Source: an uncultured Lachnospiraceae bacterium
Lineage (GTDB): Bacteria; Bacillota; Clostridia; Lachnospirales; Lachnospiraceae
Assembly (NCBI GenBank): GCA_910577645.1
Contig: CAJTOL010000009.1
Coordinates: 56,917-112,823, forward strand
Length of the DNA: 55,907 nt
Reading direction: 5' to 3'
The notes beneath the pieces are model-generated. The model was not told the DNA's origin. It was given only the letters and a program-made list of their open reading frames with translations, and ran no database searches. Shown piece by piece: positions 50,454-55,907 of this stretch (position 1 is the first letter of the stretch; each line of letters opens with the position of its first letter). Position numbers and translations under genes: made by a program.

Positions 50454-50833
50454 ATTCCATCCTCTTCTTCCTTCCGGGCAAATTCCAAATCCAGGCCCTG
50501 GCGGTTTAAATTGTCTTCCACTGCTTCCAGATTCGCTTTCATATGCTTTTCTCTTAAATAAGCGCCGGTATAAACCTTGCACAGCACCACCACTCCCAGA
50601 AAGCTTATCATGGCATAGATTAGGCAGATATCTGCCAGATAATTTTCATCCAGGTATACAGACAGCACTGCGATCACCATAATAATCATGGTGCCGGTCA
50701 TATTCACCGCAATAATCCGGTCGGAGATTTTGGGCCCCAGGACAGATCGGATAATACTGAAAATAATCAGCACTGCCAGAACAAGCGCAGCGCCTAATAA
50801 CAGCCATTGGCATGCCAGGTCTAACATCCCCAT
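50450..50833 (-). CDS. MrpF-like subunit
   Basis: A 127-residue subunit with three helices, including SIIRSVLGPKISDRIIAVNMTGTMIIMVIAVLSVYL, the MnhF/MrpF signature (R-x-x-x-G-P-x-x-x-D-R-I-x-A-x-N). A charged C-terminal tail of about 35 residues extends beyond the usual 90. The ATG at 50833 lies downstream of GGAGG; a second ATG six bases on is equally possible. It overlaps mrpE by 13 bases. Confidence 0.87.
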   Translation of the reverse strand: MGMLDLACQWLLLGAALVLAVLIIFSIIRSVLGPKISDRIIAVNMTGTMIIMVIAVLSVYLDENYLADICLIYAMISFLGVVVLCKVYTGAYLREKHMKANLEAVEDNLNRQGLDLEFARKEEEDGI

Positions 50834-51300
50834 CTCTTTTTCTTTTCCTCCATCTCTTCCAAAAGTTTTACAAATACCGAGTTTTCCAGCCCTTCTGCCA
50901 GCTCCAGATCCAGGCAATGGACGCAGAACTGTTCTCCCTCCACTGACACAGTAATGGTTCCCGGAGTCAGGGTAATGGAATTGGCCAATATCATTTTAGC
51001 CGTGCCGCTTTTTAATCCGGTATCAAAATAAATAAGAGCCGGCTCCGGCTCCAGCCCTGGCGTTAAAATCAACCGCAGGACACAGACATTGGCTTTTACA
51101 ATCTCTTCCACCAACACCCAGATATACCGGAGAAAAAAGGGAGCCAGCCCCCAGACCAGCAGCTCTTTTTTTAAATTGTAATCCATAAACTTACACATAA
51201 AAACAAGCAGTGCCGCTGATATTATGCCGCCAAAAAGACAGATCTCTGCTGTCGCCTTTCCGTTTAATATCAGCCACACTGCAAAAATCAGGAAACTCAT
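50821..51300 (-). CDS. MrpE-like subunit
   Basis: A 159-residue subunit with two N-terminal helices and the cytosolic domain of MnhE/MrpE: IWVLVEEIVKANVCVLRLILTP and MILANSITLTPGTITVSVEGEQFCVHCLD. It is the first gene of the ten-gene antiporter operon. The ATG at 51300 follows GGGAGGAA; the longer open frame is rejected. A good promoter lies 33 bases upstream. Confidence 0.88.
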   Translation of the reverse strand: MSFLIFAVWLILNGKATAEICLFGGIISAALLVFMCKFMDYNLKKELLVWGLAPFFLRYIWVLVEEIVKANVCVLRLILTPGLEPEPALIYFDTGLKSGTAKMILANSITLTPGTITVSVEGEQFCVHCLDLELAEGLENSVFVKLLEEMEEKKKRWGC

Positions 51301-51332
51301 GGGCAATTCCTCCCATTCAACCATTTCCTGCT

Positions 51333-51361
51333 ATTATAGCTCTGATTGCTTTTAAATACAA
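51333..51361 (-). promoter_or_regulatory. Promoter of the Mrp-like operon
   Basis: Minus-strand TTGTAT (51361-51356) and TATAAT (51338-51333) with a 17-base spacer. Confidence 0.75.
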
Positions 51362-51391
51362 GCCTTAGATAGAAGCCTTAACACCCTGTTA

Positions 51392-52267
51392 TCATCCGTC
51401 TTCCCGCAATTCTCCCCAGTTTACTCCCTCCTGCTTATAAATCTGTTCCAACTTTTCCGCCAATTTTTTCTCTTTTTCCTGGACGTTTCCTTCTTCTTTT
51501 GCCATGGAATACAGAAACAGCTCCCTTTTTACCCATTCGCAGTATTTCCGGTAACGAACCCAGGATTCTCTGGCCTTTACACTGCCGGAAATTCCTGATA
51601 CGACTGCAACTGCCAGAGAGCAGAGGGAAACAGCGGCGCGCAGCGCCGGATTCTGGCCGCGCTCAAAGCTGTTAAAGAAAACCACCAACGCTGGCAGCAC
51701 TACTGTCAGCCAGGTAAACAGATAATACCTCTTTTTATATTTCTGAGCCCCGTATACATAGGTATACAGCATATGGGCAGATCGCTTTTTCAGCAAATCA
51801 TTTTCAATAGCATCCAGCAAAGCAGGGACATAGACTGAATCTTCTTTCCAGCGAAATTCTGCTTCCCAGGCTTTCCAGGAAGGTTTAGGATTCTTATGTT
51901 CACACAGGTATCCCCCTGCCTGAAGCAGGCAGGCAGCGAAAGCGGCATTCAGCAGTTCCTTTCCTGCCCCATATTTCAGATATAAAATCCCCATGAATCC
52001 TGTAAATAGCGCTGCCGCCACAAGCTCCTCCCTGTCTGGATATTTCTTTTGGGACAGGCAATGAAAAGCTGTCCGGCCAAGGCACAGCCACATTAGCGTA
52101 AAACAAGTCAAAAGAACGATTTCATGGAGATATCTCCCGACTTCTATTCCCTGTACAGAGAATGTAAGGAGCGGTTCTGCCCCGATTCCCAAGTTTATAA
52201 AGACAATGGCAATTAGCAGATACCCAATCTCCAGCCCCACTGCCCACTTCCTCAAAATCGCATCCAT
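51392..52267 (-). CDS. Membrane protein with SLATT/DUF4231-like domain
   Basis: A 291-residue protein. The N-terminal part has about four membrane helices of no known family. The C-terminal half has a paired-helix hairpin (YLFTWLTVVLPALVVFF and LCSLAVAVVSGISGSV) followed by KARESWVRYRKYCEWVKRELFLY, which resembles the W-x-x-Y-R-x-x-x-E signature of DUF4231/SLATT proteins. SLATT proteins are proposed pore-forming effectors of conflict systems, but no partner nucleotide synthase is next to it. Assignment is by pattern only. Its promoter is probably TTGAAG/TAAAAT near 52300-52340. Confidence 0.6.
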   Translation of the reverse strand: MDAILRKWAVGLEIGYLLIAIVFINLGIGAEPLLTFSVQGIEVGRYLHEIVLLTCFTLMWLCLGRTAFHCLSQKKYPDREELVAAALFTGFMGILYLKYGAGKELLNAAFAACLLQAGGYLCEHKNPKPSWKAWEAEFRWKEDSVYVPALLDAIENDLLKKRSAHMLYTYVYGAQKYKKRYYLFTWLTVVLPALVVFFNSFERGQNPALRAAVSLCSLAVAVVSGISGSVKARESWVRYRKYCEWVKRELFLYSMAKEEGNVQEKEKKLAEKLEQIYKQEGVNWGELREDG

Positions 52268-52359
52268 AGTTCCCCTCCGATTTTCGATATTAAATATGTG
52301 TATAATAATTATTTTATCATATTTACTCTATATCTTCAATCGGATTGAGGAATATTATG

Positions 52360-53697
52360 TCAAAAATAGCGATACTGTTTCCGTTTTAGGAAGAGGAACA
52401 TTATGGAGATCAAAAAAGCGCACACCTCCGCCACAGTAATGGCCAGCCAAATACCATCAATTCCTAAAAAAATTGGAAGGATCAGCACAGACAGCATCTG
52501 AAACACCAGAGTCCTTAAGAAAGCCACTGCTGCCGACACACCACCGTTATTAAGGGCCGTAAAAAAGGAAGATACAAAAATATTAATACCTGCCAAAATA
52601 AAGGCAAAGGAAAATATCTGAAATGCGTGCCTGGTTATTTCAAACAGCTCCCAGTCATATCCTACGAAAATTTTCGCCAGAGGCCCGGCCAGGGTCTGAG
52701 CCATCACCATCATCACAGCCCCTGCAATCCCCATAAGCAAAAGGCTTTTTTGAAGCATGTTCTTTAACTCGCTGTGATTTCCGGCCCCATAGTGATAACC
52801 GATAATCGGCGCGGTTCCAATGGCATAGCCAATAAACATGGCAATAAAAATAAACTGGACGTACATAAGGACGCCATAAGCCGCCACACCGTTTTCGCCT
52901 GCAATCCGTATCAGCTGAAAGTTGTACAGCATACTGACAATGGAGGAGGAGATATTGGTCATCAATTCAGAAGAACCGTTGGCGCATGCACGCAAAAGAA
53001 CCTTTCTTTCCATTCTGGTTTTAGTAAGGCGCAGTAAGCTGTTGTTAGGCCGCATAAAATATATCAAAGGCAGGATCCCTCCTACACACTGGCTGATTCC
53101 GGTTGCCAGAGCCGCCCCGGCAACTCCCCAGCGAAAGCCTGCGATAAAAAGGGCATCTAAAATCATATTGGTAAATCCTGCTGCCACAGTTGCCGCCAGG
53201 CCCAGCTTCGGCTTTCCGGCAGTAATTAAAAAGCTTTGGAATACGTTTTGAAGCATAAAAGCAGTATTAAATATCATCACTGCCCTGGTATAAATAACGC
53301 ACTCCTCCAACATCCCTTCAGTTGCTCCCAATGCCAGGGCAATAGGGCGGATTCCCACGACTCCAAACAGAGAAAGAAGGACGCCTAAAATCAATGTAAA
53401 GTAAATCATCATAGTAAAATACTGATGGGCTTTCTCCTTTTTCCCTTCCCCTAAGGTTTTCGCCACCAGGGCGCTGCCGCCGGTTCCGATCATAAATCCC
53501 ACGCCGCCTAACACCATAATAAAAGGCATTACCAGGTTAATGGCGGCAAAAGGGATTTTCCCTACAAAGTTGGAGACGAAAAGCCCGTCTACCACACCGT
53601 AAATAGAGGTAAATACCATCATAATAATAGAGGGGATACAGAATCGGAATAGTTTGCTGTAAGTAAAATGTTGAGATATTTGAATTTCCTGTTTCAT
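52360..53697 (-). CDS. MATE family efflux transporter
   Basis: A 445-residue 12-helix MATE protein of the Na+ or H+-coupled drug/metabolite exporter family: FRFCIPSIIMMVFTSIYGVVDGLFVSNFVG at the first helix, GTGGSALVAKTLGEGKK after the third, and the mirrored second half with GYAIGTAPIIGYHYGAGNHSELK. It is downstream of a MarR regulator with a 68-base gap and no terminator between, so they are co-transcribed from the regulated promoter at 54354. The ATG at 53697 follows AAAGGAATGG; a longer frame overlapping marR was rejected. Confidence 0.92.
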   Translation of the reverse strand: MKQEIQISQHFTYSKLFRFCIPSIIMMVFTSIYGVVDGLFVSNFVGKIPFAAINLVMPFIMVLGGVGFMIGTGGSALVAKTLGEGKKEKAHQYFTMMIYFTLILGVLLSLFGVVGIRPIALALGATEGMLEECVIYTRAVMIFNTAFMLQNVFQSFLITAGKPKLGLAATVAAGFTNMILDALFIAGFRWGVAGAALATGISQCVGGILPLIYFMRPNNSLLRLTKTRMERKVLLRACANGSSELMTNISSSIVSMLYNFQLIRIAGENGVAAYGVLMYVQFIFIAMFIGYAIGTAPIIGYHYGAGNHSELKNMLQKSLLLMGIAGAVMMVMAQTLAGPLAKIFVGYDWELFEITRHAFQIFSFAFILAGINIFVSSFFTALNNGGVSAAVAFLRTLVFQMLSVLILPIFLGIDGIWLAITVAEVCAFLISIMFLFLKRKQYRYF

Positions 53698-53765
53698 GGT
53701 TCTGATTCCATTCCTTTCTTCACTATTTACCCTCAATGAACAAGCGGGAGACATACGGCCCTCGT

Positions 53766-54227
53766 TCATGGAGAGGACGGAGAGGTAATGGAAGATATTT
53801 TTTCTTTCAGAATCTCCGTATAGGTTTGAAACAGGCGCAAAAACGCCTGTCTGTCCGCTTCAGACATTTCTCTTAAAGCACTGCATTCCAGGGCCAGAAC
53901 TTTATCCGCCGTTTTTTCTGCCAGCTCCTCCCCTTTTTGGGTAAGAACCAGCAATTTTCGGCGGCGATCCGGATGGGTGGCCATGGTAATGTACCCTTCT
54001 GCCTCCATCTTTTTCAGAGCAGAGTTAACGGTCTGTTTTGGTTCGTACAGCATATTACATATTTCGCTTTGAGTGGCCCCCCCGCTTTGTTCTCTCAGAG
54101 AATATAAAATCCAGAATACGCTGTCTGATACCCCCAGCGCTTTTGTCACGCCCCGGTACAGATCGTTGTTTTCCTTGTAAATGCGGTTATATTTGTATAA
54201 TAACTTCTCTATTTCACTGTCTCCCAT
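53766..54227 (-). CDS. MarR family repressor of the MATE gene
   Basis: A 153-residue MarR protein: winged helix with ATQSEICNMLYEPKQTVNSALKKMEAEGYI and the wing THPDRRRKLLVLTQKGEEL, and long dimerization helices at both ends. Two TCCGA-NN-TCGGA operators overlap and follow its promoter, so it very likely represses its own operon and the MATE exporter. Its ribosome binding site (AAGGAGG at about 54242-54236) can be masked by pairing with the leader RNA. It starts inside the end of the leader peptide frame. Confidence 0.9.
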   Translation of the reverse strand: MGDSEIEKLLYKYNRIYKENNDLYRGVTKALGVSDSVFWILYSLREQSGGATQSEICNMLYEPKQTVNSALKKMEAEGYITMATHPDRRRKLLVLTQKGEELAEKTADKVLALECSALREMSEADRQAFLRLFQTYTEILKEKISSITSPSSP

Positions 54228-54316
54228 AAAATACCTTCCTCCTTAAGGAATCGGCACGCGACGCAGAGCGTCACCTGCCATATCGTCGGAAGGTATTTAT
54301 AAGAAATGCTTTGCAT
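54209..54316 (-). CDS. Leader peptide of marR-MATE, putative attenuator
   Basis: ATG at 54316 follows AAGGAGGAAGGTAA and opens a 35-codon frame (MQSISYKYLPTIWQVT, LCVACRFLKEEG, then WETVK) that ends 19 bases inside marR. The codons for YKYLP form the sequence AAATACCTTCC, complementary over 11 bases to the marR ribosome binding site and over 8 bases to its own. Between them lies a hairpin (54253-54279). This is the layout of translation attenuators controlling antibiotic resistance genes: a ribosome stalled on the leader would free the downstream site. Confidence 0.6.
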   Translation of the reverse strand: MQSISYKYLPTIWQVTLCVACRFLKEEGILWETVK

Positions 54317-54332
54317 TTACCTTCCTCCTTTT

Positions 54333-54382
54333 GTCCGAAATCGGATGATTTTTATTGTAATCCGATTTCGGACTATTGTCAA
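54333..54382 (-). promoter_or_regulatory. Promoter with two MarR operators
   Basis: Minus-strand TTGACA (54382-54377), 17-base spacer, TACAAT (54359-54354). Operator 1 (54360-54373) fills the spacer; operator 2 (54333-54346) follows the -10. Both carry TCCGA and TCGGA half-sites 2 bases apart and are inverted copies of each other. Confidence 0.85.
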
Positions 54383-54389
54383 GATGAAA

Positions 54390-54435
54390 ATTAAAAAGAT
54401 GCCAGGCTTTTGCAGTATCCCTTGTCTGACATCTT
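54390..54435 (-). terminator. Terminator of the second MarR gene
   Basis: A 10-bp stem (54396-54405 with 54426-54435, one G-U pair) and, on the minus strand, a following T-rich tract. It lies between this gene and the marR-MATE promoter. Confidence 0.75.
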
Positions 54436-54450
54436 CTCCCTGATTTTCCC

Positions 54451-54975
54451 TTATTCTTCTATCGGTATTAACTTCACACTATCTTTTCCGTCCTCCTGAT
54501 TGCGAAGTTCCGGATAAGCGGATGCTTTTGCCAGATAATCCAGGGCGCTGGCAAAAGCGTCAATATGTTCCTTTGGAATCCCTGACAGAATTTCGGTTAT
54601 GGGATCCGTCAGGTTTTTCTCTGCCTCCTTGGCGTATTCGGCATAGATTTCCTTTCCCAGGGGGCTGACCAGGACAATCACGGCCTTTCGGTTGTTGGAC
54701 ATGTGATACTTTTCCAAAAGCCCCATTTTTACCAGCTTAGCAGCCAGATTGGTAAAGCTGCTGGCGGAAATTCCCAGTCTCTGGGAGATCTCCAGCATAT
54801 TCTCCTGCCGCTCTTCGTTTTCCAGCAAATATTCTATAACCTGCATTTCCGCCGGAGACAGTTTAAAACCATGGCTCCGGGGACAGGATATTTTATAAGT
54901 GCGGGCATAAGAATTGCCGTACAAAATCATTTTTTCAATTAATTCCCGGTATTCTCCAAACCATTTTAATTCCAA
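54451..54975 (-). CDS. MarR family regulator
   Basis: A 174-residue MarR protein with helix-turn-helix ENMLEISQRLGISASSFTNLAAKLVKMGLLEKY and wing MSNNRKAVIVLVSPLGKEIY; the ends are long helices for dimerization. The TTG at 54975 is eight bases after AGGAGG and gives the best start; the frame continues upstream past the promoter. No operator was identified. It faces away from the hydrolase at 55288, a divergent arrangement typical of regulator and target, so the now-disrupted hydrolase could have been its target. Confidence 0.85.
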   Translation of the reverse strand: MELKWFGEYRELIEKMILYGNSYARTYKISCPRSHGFKLSPAEMQVIEYLLENEERQENMLEISQRLGISASSFTNLAAKLVKMGLLEKYHMSNNRKAVIVLVSPLGKEIYAEYAKEAEKNLTDPITEILSGIPKEHIDAFASALDYLAKASAYPELRNQEDGKDSVKLIPIEE

Positions 54976-55287
54976 CTTCTGCTCCTCCTGTTTTCTTATG
55001 GTGCTATTATAGACCATATTTTTCCGGTATGCAATCTTTATCATTTACCACCTATGTACAAGAGTATGCAAACCTCTTAGTAGAGAGGTAAAGTAATATT
55101 GCACAGAATTCAGTTCTTATTTTTAGCTAATTTGTGCATTGTTTTTCTCTATCATTTCATATATGCTTTATATAATTTAGTATATAAATTATTTTATTTA
55201 TAATCAAAACTATTTATATACCGTTCTGTTCACTGGCGCCTTCTATCTATATAGAAAGTGCTGCCCTAAAAAGGAGGTTACAAGAGT
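54976..55287. promoter_or_regulatory. Divergent control region between MarR gene and hydrolase
   Basis: About 310 bases, AT-rich, without a gene. A minus-strand promoter TTGCAT (55034-55029) and TATAAT (55011-55006), spacer 17, serves the MarR gene. ACCTCT-TAGTAG-AGAGGT (55072-55089) is a perfect inverted repeat that could be an operator. TTGCATAC occurs twice on the minus strand. Several TATA-rich stretches near 55160-55220 may hold the hydrolase promoter but no clear -35 was seen. Confidence 0.55.
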
Positions 55288-55669
55288 ATGAAAAAAACAA
55301 AGTCATTGTGGCTGGTTCCCCTGGTTGTGTCGATACTGATCCTGATTCTCAGCTATTTTGCCGGCCAGGTTCACAGAAGTTTCAAAGATGTGACAATTCG
55401 GGACATTCAGTATGTAAATGTGGAAGGAGCTCTTCAAAGGGGGCTTCTCTACATTCCCAAAACAGCCACTAAGGAAAACCCGGCTCCCGCCATTGTAAGC
55501 TGTCACGGCAATAACAATACTGCGGAAATGCAGGACATTCATGCAGTGGAGCTTTCCAGAAGAGGTTATGTGGTTCTGGCTGTGGACGGTTACCGCCAGG
55601 GGCTTTCCACCCAGGCATTGGATGAGGCCTCCGCCATCGGCGACGGCGCCTTCGCCGCCCTCCAGTACA
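55288..55669 (+). pseudogene. Membrane-anchored alpha/beta hydrolase, truncated by IS66 element
   Basis: About 127 residues of an alpha/beta hydrolase remain: N-terminal membrane anchor (SLWLVPLVVSILILILSYFAG), then strands with LLYIPKTA, PAIVSCHGNNNTAEMQD (oxyanion-region HG motif) and GYVVLAVDGYRQGLSTQ. The nucleophile Ser and the rest of the fold are absent because the frame runs into the insertion sequence end at about 55670, continuing as unrelated residues to 55743. The start follows AAAGGAGGT. The 3' part may persist beyond the element. Confidence 0.8.
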
Positions 55670-55907
55670 GTAACCGCCAAATAATGATGCGGTCAGATAT
55701 AAAATTACCCCAGCCCTTTGCGAGTTGGAGTAATTTACTATAATTCACATGCGATTTTTGATAGATTGGAGTTTTTTACTCCAGGGTGCAAGCTCTGCGA
55801 GCTGATCATCGGTCATCTCTTTTGTTGGACGATGATCCAGCAGAAATTTCAGATATCCGTAAATGTTCAGATCGTGCGCCTTTGCCATTTCAACCATTGT
55901 GTAGACC
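55670..55907 (-). mobile_element. IS66-family insertion sequence, partial
   Basis: The element end begins with GTAACCGCC at 55670, resembling the GTAA-type terminal repeats of IS66 elements, and contains the 3' end of a transposase reading inward from the window edge. The other end and the accessory genes lie outside. An 8-base target duplication would be CCAGTACA (55662-55669). Confidence 0.7.
55745..55907 (-). CDS. IS66 transposase TnpC, C-terminal fragment
   Basis: The last 53 codons of a transposase, open at the window edge: YTMVEMAKAHDLNIYGYLKF, LLDHRPTKEMTDDQLAEL, APWSKKLQSIKNRM, stop at 55745. The order MVE-AKA-LN-Y-YLK followed by LxPW is the conserved tail of IS66 TnpC DDE transposases. 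The catalytic domain is outside the window. Confidence 0.82.
   Translation of the reverse strand, partial: VYTMVEMAKAHDLNIYGYLKFLLDHRPTKEMTDDQLAELAPWSKKLQSIKNRM

Overview
The window looks like a chromosomal segment of a low-to-mid-GC member of the Clostridia, most likely a Lachnospiraceae species (Clostridium cluster XIVa type). This is inferred from gene content and order: a DUF4321-radC-mreCD-PBP-minCDE-rodA-mgsA block, a yggS-sepF-ylmH-lspA-rluD block, lexA divergent from a LysM/yneA-like gene, an mcsA-mcsB-clpC operon, and typical AGGAGG ribosome binding sites with sigma-A promoters. No rRNA and no CRISPR array were seen. One tRNA (Trp, CCA) is present.

Layout. 1-9917 (+): cell shape and division genes (radC, mreC, mreD, a very large class B PBP, minC, minD, minE, rodA), then mgsA and a D,D-carboxypeptidase. 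10006-16564 (+): a P-loop protein, an HlyD-like envelope protein, yggS, sepF, ylmH, aroB, lspA and an RluD-type synthase. 16689-25061 (+): a cytidylate-kinase-like protein, a secreted NlpC/P60-like protein, an LCP ligase, an FtsA-like protein with beta-grasp-like tails, a lipoprotein and a 55-residue membrane protein.

25290-28084 is accessory DNA. It holds two paralogous coiled-coil genes with near-identical promoters and, convergent to them, a decaying filamentous-phage (inovirus) assembly module on the minus strand: a pIII-like gene, a pVI-like gene and a Zot/pI ATPase broken by frameshifts. A second, very short Zot C-terminal scar lies between the two coiled-coil genes, so the locus looks like two tandem inovirus remnants, each ending against a coiled-coil gene.

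28227-34007 returns to host genes: ttcA, a Xer-type recombinase, a PH-domain protein, the SOS pair yneA-like/lexA with three LexA boxes, a histidine-less HPr homologue, a phosphofructokinase with the PPi-type signature, and tRNA-Trp. 34121-41805 (-): radA, a small conserved protein, clpC-mcsB-mcsA under a GntR (YtrA-type) regulator in the position where CtsR is usual, and a LysM-GH18 hydrolase. 41905-51300 (-): a ten-gene Mrp-like cation/proton antiporter operon with four NuoL/M/N-like subunits. 51392-54975 (-): a SLATT/DUF4231-like membrane protein, a MATE exporter with its MarR regulator preceded by a promoter with operators and an apparent leader-peptide attenuator, and a second MarR gene. 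The right end holds a membrane-anchored alpha/beta hydrolase cut off by an IS66-family element that runs out of the window.

The signals I would follow first are the leader peptide and mutually exclusive RNA pairings upstream of marR-MATE, and the tandem inovirus remnants with their paired coiled-coil genes.
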